This document shows positions 1-12,800 of a stretch of 64,000 nt of DNA, one piece after another; the stretch's first letter is position 1; each line of letters begins with the position of its first letter. The DNA is from Mytilus galloprovincialis. Lineage: Eukaryota > Mollusca > Bivalvia > Mytilida > Mytilidae. A model generated the notes under the pieces. That model was not told the origin of the DNA and did not search any database. It saw nothing but the letters and a program-made list of their open reading frames with translations. The position numbers and the translations under genes were made by a program. The stretch lies in the NCBI RefSeq assembly GCF_965363235.1, contig NC_134847.1, positions 56,638,439 to 56,702,438 of the forward strand. Reading direction: 5' to 3'.

Positions 1-338
1 TAAATGAAAAGTATATCCCAAAACCTCTTCTGCCCAAACTAAAATAATTTTTATAGCTTCAATATTTTATTGAAGTCTTATATCCATTAGAACAGGTAAT
101 TCAGTACAATAGTTACTACAATTAAGTGTTTAGGTCGTTCCTTAATAAAGTTCACACTAAACTTTCAAATTGTTGACGTGAACCTAATTAATACTTTTAA
201 TGATCGAAATAAATTTTCAATTTGGTTTTAAAAAATGTTTTTGAAAAATGTTATTAACTACTTGAGATTTAAGAAAATTTTGCACATAAAAAACAAACAT
301 TAGTAACAAAAACTCATATGAGAAAAAGCTCATATTAT

Positions 339-344
339 TTTATT
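339..344 (-). promoter_or_regulatory. AMD1: Candidate AMD1 poly(A) signal
   Basis: AATAAA on the minus strand about 360 bases past the AMD1 stop. A second AATAAA lies at 71-66. In AT-rich DNA either could be chance, and there is no transcript evidence. Confidence 0.3.
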
Positions 345-705
345 ATTAATATATCAAAAACTTTAGTAAAAATTTGTAATACTCTTAAGAATAACAATAA
401 AGATCTTAAAACAGATCTTAATATACAAAACAGTGGAAAAGTCTTTCAAAGGTAGGGCCAATTTATCTAGGTTTCTGACAGTTTAAATTGAATCTTAAAT
501 GGTACTTCTTTCTTGTTTTAGAAGTGCCCCAAAGATGTACATAATACACACACATTGTTACAAATAAATATATACTAATATTGAAAGCTAATCTAATACT
601 ACAAAAATAAAGCGGAAGTTTCCCAGGACAGCTGCAAAGGCTACATTGAGTCCACACACTATCTACATTTTGGACTTCAATTGGGAGACTTCCGGACCAC
701 ATCTC

Positions 706-828
706 CTAGATGATTGGTCGTGTGTACATCGTGTAAGTAAGATTGTAGTTCTGGAAGGCACAGAACTGATGATCTTTTCTCTTGTAGCCTTTCAATCGGT
801 ACAAATCTTCAAAATGCTTGTGAGACTC
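706..828 (-). CDS. AMD1: AMD1 coding exon 12 and stop
   Basis: Forty codons, [20 protein letters not shown] then [20 protein letters not shown], then TAG at 708-706. It aligns with human [21 protein letters not shown] but has a different short tail. Acceptor GCTAAG. Confidence 0.88.
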   Translation of the reverse strand, partial: ESHKHFEDLYRLKGYKRKDHQFCAFQNYNLTYTMYTRPII

Positions 829-3800
829 CTTAGCAATAGAAATCTAAAACAAAGAAATGATATATTGCCTATTATCTTTTTCTTTCATGAAACGAGTGAT
901 ATTTATCGTATCGCACTGAATGGGTATGTCGAATGAATAATAACTTGCAGTGTTAACCAAATTATCCTAAATTGCAACATTTCCATTGTAAGGTTAATGA
1001 CTTCCAAAGGTCATAATGGACTACTTTTCCGATATGGCTACAAAGATTTGTGATTTCTTCAATAAAATGTAAAACACTCACATATATCAATTGAAAATAT
1101 TCTTTTTTATAAATTTGGTTCCATTCTCAAAATAAAAAGCTTAAAACATCTGATGTAAACATTTAACAACAAAGGTGAACTTATGACGTCATACTGTTTT
1201 GGTGCAAAAGAACAGTGTTTACCCTGAATATGTTTTGCTATAGTGGAATAAACTCCTGAGAACCTGATATGGGTTGAAATCAATTATTGTTATTTAATTG
1301 CAATAATAATTATAATTCGCAAAGACTCATAGATTATTATAAATTGAAATAAGTTATTAAACTCAGTAGATATTAAACAATATCTAATTCTCACTTGTTA
1401 TAAAACCTTTAACTGTACTGGTTAAGGTATACACAAGAGTGACTAACTGGCTTAACTATGGGTTTTATATCACTGCACCGTAATACTCACCTTGTTGGAG
1501 AAGACAGTCATCAGAAATTTCCCTGGATTGAAGCAACCCAATACCTTGTGAACCAAATCATAATATGATTCCTGCAAACAAAATAAAACTCACTTTAAAA
1601 CAAACCAAACTACCTTAAATGATTTTTTATCTGTACATGCATTTTTTCAGAATATTAAAGTTAAAGAGTTGAGACCAAACGTTTAGGCAGTCATAAATAT
1701 CGAATATCAAACATTGGTAGAGCTAAGAAATCAGGAGAAAAAAGTAAAATCTAAGATTGGGTGGTTTACTGTGGATGCATTTATATTTAGTGGCCACCAA
1801 TTTTTCCTGGATTGAGAACAATTTGCATTTTTGAAGATATTTGATTTCGTTGTTTTGCCAAAATCTGCATACATTCATGAAGAAGATTTGTAATTGGTTG
1901 GACTTTTGAATTTAAGGTTCTTGGGTAACTATGAAATCCAAGAAAATTAGTATCCTGTGAAAATATTAATGAATCCACTGAATGTAAAAACAAAAACAAA
2001 AATTTGTTTGCTTGATATATTTTTTCATACAAATTTGTGCAACTACATCTGCAGATTAACATTTAACTGTTGTGTTCTCTAGGAATTAACAGCTAACATT
2101 ATACAATGCCAAAAAAAAAATATACTACTTTTTCAGAAGACAAAACTTGTGTGATGATAGGAAAGTGTAACTCTTATACCCCAAACTTAAAGTCATAAGA
2201 AACCTCAAATTAAAAAAAAAAATCATGCATATGTTTTTATAACTAAATGGATAGTTTTCATTATACAACTTATGTACATATACTTTTTCTGAGGAAATTT
2301 TTTTAACTTGTCCACAATTAGAAGAAGTTTATTTGTTTTTATTTGCTTGCTTCCAGGAAACAATTCACCGACATATTTTCCGTATGCATAGTGACCTGAG
2401 CGTAACCCTCCTCGTAAAAATCCGGCGATCGCAATACGCATGGATCTGTCATTAAATAACAATTATCTGATTGTACATGTTAAACACGTGCTTAATACCC
2501 ATGCTTTTTGTTATTTATTTACTATAAGGTGACAATCGGTAAACTTCGGCTTTAAAACACGGCATTTAATGAGCAGCCATATTTGTTAAATCATAACAGA
2601 CACAGAGAAAAAAAATTGACGATTATAAATACGAAATATTTGCGTAAAAAATGACAAAATCGTGCACAGAGTTCTAAGTTTATGATATATACATGCATTG
2701 GTTCAAGAATTGGATAAACATTATTTTTCAACACTCACTGGTTTCATATGACTTAAAATCAACACTTTATAATAAAATTCTATAGTTAGAACAGTACTTA
2801 CTTGAGGAACATTGCTTTCAAAACTAACATAAGAGCAATGTGGCTCTGGTGTAATGTGGATAGTAATGTAAAATCCCTAGAAAGAAAATGTGGATAGTAA
2901 TGTACAATAAAAGAAAAACAAGAATGTGTCCATAGTACACGGATGCCCCACTCGCACTATCATTTTACATGTTCACTGGACCGTGAAATTGGGTTCAATA
3001 CTTTAATTTGGCATTAAAATTAGAAAGATCATATCATAGTTTACATGTGTACTAAGTTTCAAGTTGATTGGACTTCAACTTCATCAAAAACTACCTTGAC
3101 CAAAAACTTTAACCTGAGCTTCACACTATCTTTTTCTTTGTTCAGTGGACCATGAAATTGGGGTCAATACTTTAATTTGACATTAAAATTAGAAAGATCA
3201 TATCATAGGGAACATGTGTACTAAGTTTCAAATTGATTGGACTTCAACTTCATCAAAAACTACCTCGACCAAAAACTTTAACCTGAAGCGGGATGAACAA
3301 ACGGACGAACGAACGGACGAACGAAGGCACAGACCAGAAAACATAATGCCCCTCTACAATCGTAGGTGGGGCATAATAAACATCTTGTCAATTTAAGTAT
3401 ACTCCACCATATAAAATATAAATCAAAAAGTTTGTGTTGGACAGGTTAAAAAAAGCTAATACTTTAAAACTCATCACTATTACTGCTGTACATATATATG
3501 GAGTCATTCTCCTTTGAAGTACTTCATAAATTATGATGCAGTTCTTAAACACTTCTATTCCGAATTTATCTTCACGCCAGAAAGGAGTAGGTTCAGTAGG
3601 ACCCCTTTTTAGCCCCAAAATATATTAGTTTTGCAAAATTGTTATAATGTAAACTTTTAGCTATTTATTGGAAAGTAGAATACTTCTGCTACATAAATAT
3701 GGGCTGTTTTTGACAATATAATGCACATATGTTGGGTACTAGCATTATTAAGTCATGTAAAAGTAATGAAATCTTCACAATTTTAGCATTTGAGTTATAT

Positions 3801-6800
3801 TTTAGACACTTTTCGTCTTAAATGGAAGTGGACGCATACGTGTTGTCTCAATATTAAATGTAAGTTGTATTTGATAATAATACATAACATATATAAAATT
3901 TGAGGATGAACATGGATGCGGCCACTTTCATTCTTGACAAAAACTATCTGAAAAGTGACATATTATGGCATAATTGATAGGTTTTTTATATTCAAGCTTA
4001 AATATGAGCTTCTTAACTGAATAAATCAGTTCAAATTTTTCACACAAACTAATTGAATTGACTGTAGTTGACACTTAAGTGTTTAAGTGTACAAAATCTA
4101 TCTTCAGACGAACCTGAAATTTGGGGCCAAAATGGGCCCTTACCGGACCTACTCCTTTACAGGAATATAAGATAAAAATATTTTGGTATGATTGCCAATA
4201 AGACAACTTTCCTCCTTGGATGTAAACAAAAAAAAGACTACAGTACAGCTTTCAATAATGAGCCAAACCATACTGTAGGCAGTACCTCAGAAATTTAAAA
4301 GACATTCAGAATTGCTTCTGTTTGACTTTCAACGTTACTTCAGATATCTTTAATAAGTTCCACAAATTCCTATTATATATAGCATGTCATCTGATCATAC
4401 ACTTATGTCCAAATGGAACAGTACTTACCCCTGGCAGAATTCCATTCATAGAATATCCACATGGATCAAACAAGAAGTCATCTATCTGTAGTCCTGGTAT
4501 GATATCAATTATCCCAGATTTCTAAAAAAATAAGTCATGTTTGCATTGAATGCATGCTTGTTTTTGAACCAATTAATTTTTGTTTGCTTTACTTTAATTC
4601 ATGAGATCAGGAAATAAATCTGAATGGTCAAAACTAAAACTAGAACTAGTGGATAAAGAATTCCTTCAAGGCAATATTCATCTAACAAAAAATGACTTTT
4701 ATCCCTATTCAATCAAAATTTACTTTTATCCCTATTCAATTAAAATTTACTTTTATCCCTATTCAATTAAAATTTACTTTTATCCCTATTCAATTAAAAT
4801 TTACTTTTATCCCTTTTCAATTAAAATTTACTTTTATCCCTATTCAATTAAAATTTACTTTTATCCCTTTTCAATTAAAATTTACTTTTATCCCTATTCA
4901 ATTAAAATTTACTTTTATCCCTTTTCAATTAAAATTTACTATTATCCCTATTCAATTAAAATTTAAAGTTACTGTGGATTCTTTTATTTTCGTGGATTGA
5001 GAATAACTTGCTTTTTTATGGCTATTTGATTTCGCGGTTTGCCGATTTCTGTGTACAAAGCCTATAGAAAATTTGTAGTAACTTGAACATTTGAATTCAT
5101 GGTTCACCTGTTTCCATGAAACCCATGAAAATTGGTATCCAACGAATAACAATGAATCCACAATAAGCTAAATAGATAACAAGATTTAATTCATGATAAC
5201 TACCTGTGTAGCTTCTGCACCATCTTCTGAAACTTCCTTGGTAAATATCTTCATTTTCTCTGGACACATATCCCACATTAAAAGGTTCATAGGTTAAGGA
5301 GAAATTAGGATAAGAAGTAATTTATAAAACAATTAAAATGCTTGCACTGCCAGATGATGTTCACAAACTACACATACCCGTACATCGAGAGATTAAAAAA
5401 AAATTTAAGTGTTCAAATACATGAAATACAAGTATCCTTGGAGGATAGTTGCATACATATCATTTGAACTTTAGTTGAAAGTTGTCTCATTGGAATTCAT
5501 ATCACATTTCCTTATTAAAACAAAATCTTAATCATGAGCAATTAAAGTTAATCCTAAAACACTTGGCACTTAAAAAAAAAAGAAATTATATAATATGACA
5601 TGCTCAACAATATTCTCAGTATAAATTATATACCGGGATATATATCTCAAATAGTCAGATTAACCTCATCATATGTGACCAGCCGCGACATATCCAGGCT
5701 TATGGAGGTAGAAAGTCATTGTGAGAAAAACGCCATTAACTATATGTGACTAACCACTTCAAGGTTTAGGAGGGTACATTGTTTAAAATTTGCTTTTTGT
5801 ATATTTATCTAGAAGATCTAGTCATGTTTTTATGACATTTTTGTTGTAAAAGCAACGAGTCATTTCGAATACCGATATGGAAATGAGACTGTTCTATGAG
5901 GACTTTTATTTATTGAAGGCACTAATTTATAAAACACAAAATTGTATTTATTGGCTGTTGGTGATGTTCAATAGCGTATTTGAATAAAATATCAAAGACT
6001 TAAATTTACTACAATACAAACAATTCTGATCTCTATTTTAGAACATGTAATTTAAACTTGTTGAAATGAAGTTAGCTTAAAATTTGTCAATATAAACTTT
6101 AAAAATTCCTTTTTTTTAATTTAGATTTATTATGCATGTCTCTAAACATAGTAAGCGACGCGTAACAGTTTATGAGGTGTTCTCATATATGCATTTAATT
6201 CGGTGAATTTATTATGGATATATTTCAGACTTCATTTATGAAAAAAAATCTTTAGAGCAGTCTCAGCATTTTTGTTTTGTTTGTAGCTCTATTCTAGAAC
6301 ATGTAATTTAAACTTGTTGAAATATGTTTAAAATTTGTCAAAATAAGCTTTAAGAATTCCTTTTTTTTTTAAGATTTATTATGCATGTCTCTTTACATAG
6401 TATGCAACACGTAACAGTTTATAAGTAGGTGTTCTCTTAAATGCGTTTAATACGGTGCATTTATTATTATGGATATATTTCAGACTTCATTTATGAAAGG
6501 AAATCTATAGAGCAGAATTTTTTTTTTTTTTTGTATCAATTTAAAATGTAGATTCAAATATTTTTCACTGCACACAATAAACTAAAACTTCTCCAAACTT
6601 ATATATGATGTATAATTCGGCGTCAGCAAAAAAGAAGCCAAGGAAAGTGTTCATCTCTTCTTTGCAATACGTATTTCATTGAATCTCGATATTTATCATG
6701 TTTATAATTTTTCTAACAATGACGTTCTACCTCCATAAGCCTGCAAATGTCATGGCGGGTCACATATGTGATTGTTCATATTTAGATCTTTGAAATAAAA

Positions 6801-9800
6801 CATGTTATATAGAACATATGTTTATTGAAATGTCCATTTTTTAAGGATATTTCAATGGTCTGATCTGGATCTTTAACACCAGGTACATCCTCCAACATAT
6901 ACAAGTGCCTGAAACATTCAAGATAACTAATTAACATTTCATTCACAAATAAAAACCTGATAATGAAAGAATTATATCATAGTTAGATTTAGATAAAGTT
7001 AGAAACATCTTTTTATTCCTGAATATAATTTGATTTTGTTTAGCATAGACTAAAAGAAAGATCAATTTGAATGCTTATTCACACTAGAGTAAATTACTGT
7101 GATTGTATCTGTTTATTTTTCAACAATAAAAAAGTCAAAAAAGTATTTCTAAATTTTGTTTTTGTGCTTCACAAATTTATCTTAAAAATCAATTACAACA
7201 ACTTTCCTCCATTTATGAGTTGCTGTTTCCATAATACAGTAAATAAGACAATAATGGAGTCACAATAACTGCAGAACTTAAGTCATGAATAATAAACAGT
7301 TAGACTCTTAGTCTCAATATCATCATCTGTTCATTATCAGGTGTGTAAAACATATTTCGATCCCAAAATTGAAGTCTAAACTCTAAGGGACTCTTAAGGC
7401 CAAATACAGTGTATATCAGTTTAATGGACCTTTTTCTATGAAATCTACTGTAATGTTCTTTTCTTAATTTTGTTAAACATAAAAAAATTCTGAAAATTTA
7501 CTGCTGAACATGAAAACATATGTGCAAAATTATTAGCTAATTTAAATAAGAAATGTGTCAATAGGACATGATAGCTTTTATATTTCTATATTCAGATCTA
7601 TAAATATGTATAAATAATAAAACTCAAATACAGTTATCTTCACATTTTCTTTACAAATATATATTTACATTATAGTCTGTAAAAACATTCAGATACATAC
7701 AATTTTCTCTTCCCCTTTTTAATATCAATACAATTACAAGCAGAGGAATAACCTAAGATAATTCATGTAAATATGCTTTATATAAATTATAAGTCTGGTT
7801 TTGGTAGAAGTAGAACATTCTTCAAGAATGATGGATAATATTTGAACAGGAAAATTTCAGACATACACAAAGTTTAAAATCTCAGGACCAGTGGTATAGA
7901 TAACATAAGTAACCTTGGCAACATGCCAACAGTAAAATGATTTATCATTGTTTTAGCTGGTGTCAGAATATAGAACTTTCTATCTCTGAACCAGATAAAC
8001 TGTTGACACGGAGATATGATATGCCTTGTACTTTTGATAGAATGCAAATGTTACAATATAAAATGTCAACATATAAACTATACAAAACATTCCGTCAATG
8101 AATCATAACTAGTTACAGACTGCAGGACTATGTAACATTTGCTGAAATGAAAAATGTCAAATACTAATACAACTCCATACCAAATGTCATTGACTTATTC
8201 ATAAGTAGTTTCCTTTAAGCTAACACAAACTTTGACATGTAGAATATGCAAAAGATTCAAAGGCAATCAACCATTATGAGGTGGAAAGGACACATAAAAT
8301 CCATGGAAATAAAACTTGCAAACACTAAAACAATTGCTTACTGAATATCATTGACTTGCCATTAGTGGTTTCTCTTAAACTAACCTAATTACAACTTTAA
8401 CATGTAAACTGCATGAACTAAGCAAGTTTCAGACTATAGACCATAATTGAGGGGCATGGCCAAATAATCTCCATGGAAATTGGATGTGACTGCAAATACA
8501 AATGCAGCCCAAATATCAATGACCTACTACTAGTCCCTACCTGTTTACTGACACACTAATACATTGTTGATGCTGATGATGTATAAGCATGTCCAAGTCT
8601 CTTTTTCTTCACTTCATCAAGGAAAGACAAAAAAAGGTCAGGGGTAGCAATGATTAAGCTATCTAACAGGTCAGGATTAGGAATGATTTAACTACGGTAT
8701 CTTATCTTATACTACAACATTGTTTTTATAGTGAAGTAATACCTGCTACAAAGAAGAATACACTTTCTGAATGTTAAGTTAAGTATAATACCAAAATTTA
8801 AATAAATACTGAGTAGTACTGCTTATCACAAAGGACGGTCTTTGATAATTGACCAAATAATAAACAGACAAACAAACACTGCCAATTGACCAAACTCCTT
8901 CATATTCTGTTTTTAAAAGAACATTATTTCACGTTTTTCTATTAAATTGAAGTACACTTTTTTTTTAAATTTTAATACACTAAGCATAACTTAACTGCAA
9001 GGCATAAAGAGTGATTAGCAGGTAACTTTGTATAAAGGTACAACCTGGGTCATAACAAATATAACTGGCTGATGTATGACCAATCTGAACCCCAGTTATA
9101 ATTTAAATTGACCAATCAAAATTCAGTTCAGTTTGAAAACTGAGTTTGTGAATGTAGTCATACTTTCAAAGCCAATCAAAATTTGTCATGACCGTCCGTT
9201 CATCCTTGGCCATGGTCTTAAGCACCAATTTTCATTTGGTCCGATAACCTGTTCAAGAGGACAAAATAAAATAGTTTCAGTATGATTGATAAAAACAATT
9301 AAATCAAACTTTTCATGCTATATTTTTTGCTTTATTTTTAATTAATTGTAAGAGTAAAAATTCATTAAAATCAGTGTTTCCTTTATAAAATGGTTGTTTT
9401 GTTATAAAAGACTGAAAATAAAATAAAATTACTTTGAAATGGAATTATATGAATACTTTGAAATGCTTTTTGACTTACAAAGCAAACTTAGTTATACTAT
9501 TGATTTTGGAACCATGGTCCATTATATGTCATTGTATGTATCCAGAATATTTTCAAATTAAAATATCAGTGTTTGATTAAAAGATCTTTTTTTTTCAAAC
9601 TAATTAAAAGATAAATATTTCTAAGCCAATGTGAATAAAATGTGTGTGTTTGATAATTATTCCATTGATATTCACAACAAGTAATTACATGAAGCCTCTT
9701 TTTCAGATCTATAATTGATGAAATACCCACTCTCCCCTAAATCCCTATCCCTGAATGTGGAGAAATCAACAAACAATGTACATGTTTATCTGTCTGCACC

Positions 9801-12800
9801 CTTATACAGGGATATTATTTTAAATGGCCATTAAATAATTTCTCTCTTTTTGCTGCATATAAGTGTGTGTGTGTTTTGTGTATAAATATAGCAGATACAG
9901 GTTTTTGAAAAAGGGAAAAAGCCCAATAAAATATTTGTGTGTGATAAACAATGGAAATGTCTACAATATTCAACTCACCAACAGTCTTTATTAATCTTCC
10001 CAAGTGTGTAAGCAGCGCCATCTACAAATAACATTTATATGCATGTTCTATTAAAATTTTGTTCCACTTCAATCAAAATTAAGAGATATGATAAGAGCTA
10101 TTCTCTGATGGTGGTGATTAGTTAATTTGATTGGCTTATCCAACATCATGAAAAAATATTCGGTTGTTTGTTTGGTCAGTGATGACTTTCAAAGGTCAAA
10201 ACAATGTATATTTCCTCCATTGCATCACAATGTGAATGTTAACCATAAGAGAATCACATGCAGGTTTAACAACTCGTGAGAATTGGATATCCCTTAAGGA
10301 GGTAGACCTAGGTTAAGGGAAATAACTCTTAAAATCATCAGTACGTTTGTGTCAACCATTTTCATAAATATATTCTAAGCTTCAAGGTTACATAGATTAT
10401 TTCCAATCTGTTTCAGGTAAAATACATTGATGATACTTGACTTTTACAAACGCATAACTGATTTAAAGAGTTATCTCCCTGGACCAAGGTCTACCCCCTT
10501 AAAATCAACTCTTTGTTTTATATAAATACTGTAGTAATAAAAGCTTGCTGAAATTTGTGAAACACATTTGTAATTGACTATATAGTTGTATGCTGTTTCA
10601 GACTTGACAAGAAGTCATAAAGGTTTTACTATCGGTGATAAGTCATGTTGAATTTTTGCAATTTGATAAAATCAATAATGAGAAATTATTGATTGGTAAG
10701 ATATCACAAATTTAGCATTAGAATACTGTAAATTCAGAAATTATTGTGTGAATTTATAATTGCACAAAAATAGGAGATTAATTATTGCAATTTGATGAAA
10801 ATCTTCATAAAAATTTATATATCAAATTCAGAATGCAACTTCTTATTATTGTGATACTTATCCAGTAAAATTATTCTAATAAATAAAAAATTGACATAAT
10901 TTTTGAATTTCTGGTACAAGATCATTGGCCAGAAACTACTTACTTTTAAACAGCTGATCAAGGTGGTGTACCTAAAAGAAAAACATACTGTCATGAATGA
11001 ATGACTATAACAATAGAGTAGGAAATGAAAATACAGTCATCACTTGGCCCTTTGAAATTGCCATAAAAAATGGGTTAGAAAATAAATCAGCCAGGTAGAA
11101 ATACTTATGCATGTTATGGTAGTAAGTCATGAAGTGAATGGCAATACAAATAGGAATTACTCTGATGAAAGAAATTTTATCATCTCATGAATTTTCAGTA
11201 ATTCTTCATTTGTATATTTTAGTACGGTCATGAAGGTTAAATTGAGGATGGAAATGGGGAATGTGTCAAATGAACATTTCACTATTACCATTTCATATAT
11301 TTTCTATTTTTTGTTTGTTTACATTTGAATAACAGGTTAAAGTTCATGCTAGAAACTTGCAAAACTTCTCTGAAGAAAACAATTAAAAAATTAGTCTACC
11401 CTTGTCTAATTACCTCATCTTCAAAAGTTCTGTGTATCTTGTGTTGTTGCTCTGGCTTTGCAAATTTCTTCCTTGAGTAAAACACATCCTATAAATATGC
11501 ACAATTAGTATAGTATACATGTGTTTAATATTTTATTTTCATGCTTAGTTGATTTTGACTCTAAACAGATCTTTTACTTGCTTCTTTTGACCTTTTGATT
11601 TAGATATGTTTAGTAACGATGTCAAAATGAAATTAGTACCACTATGCATAATGTTGTCAAACAGAAAGCTAAAAGGCTTAGCTTTTTTTCTATATCTATC
11701 TATCTATCTTGAAGGCAAAAATATTATATTTCTCTGCTATGAATCACTGTGCATGTAAGTAGATTCATAACAAAATGATTTTATCTTACAATGTCAAAGG
11801 GGTGGCAGACAACATGTTATACATTACATATGGCAGAAAATGGTAGTAAAGAAACCTTGCCTTTTTTCAGTCAATCAACAAAAACCATAAATATGTCAAT
11901 AACCTACCACAACTTTATGGTCACCACATTTTTCTGTTACCAGTCTGATCAATGGTTCCATGGCAAGTAGCAAAGTTGTCCTTCCACATGTCTTTAGTAT
12001 GAATCGCTTCTGTGTTATAAACATACTGCTTTCACTGCAAAGATATAATACAATAAAATAATTAAAATGTCAACACAATAAAATTAAATCACTAATTTTG
12101 TCAACCTGTCAATACAGTAGAAACTTCACTGATGAGTATTATATGAACCAGACACTTTTTTTCTCAAGTTTCTTGGACCATAAAGGGTGTGTGCACAATA
12201 CACACTTAAAAACAGTATTCAGTTTGTATTGCTTTTTACCTGTCTGTTTATATTATTAATAATTTCATGGTATACCAAATGGGGTCACCATCCATCTTTA
12301 GTAATCATAAGTCATGCAACTCATGCCCATGGTTAATAAGATAGCATCCAGTAAGGAATACACACAAAAAGTGTAGACACTTTATAACTTTATATGGATT
12401 TCATACATTTTCTATGGACTTTTTGTAGTTATGAGACAGCTTACTCTCCTTTGGTGAATTTTAAATGACAGGCTCAGCATTTGATCATTATCATTATGAC
12501 CATAGTAGAACATAAAACACTGGTTTCCAATGATCGTTTTATGTTTACCTTATTCAACATGGCAGGAAGAAAAATGTCGACCTAGCCAACCTATTTTGAA
12601 GTTAACCTCATCCTGAGTTAGAAATGGTAGATCTTTGTCTCTGCGTGTCTAGTAATTGAGAATTCTTTGAATAACTTTTAGAATGATAGCATATTACTGA
12701 GTTAGTTCCCCTTAATTGTTAATTTCTAGTTCATTCCATCTAATTTATATCTTGGACTATTATACTAACATAGTATAGTAGTCCAAGATTATATCTTGAA

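Noticed and set aside
4601..5000. Open frames with repeated FYPYSIKIY or TFIPIQLKF peptides
   Set aside because: They are the 27-bp minisatellite read in two frames; the length is a multiple of three so stops are avoided. They sit in an AMD1 intron.
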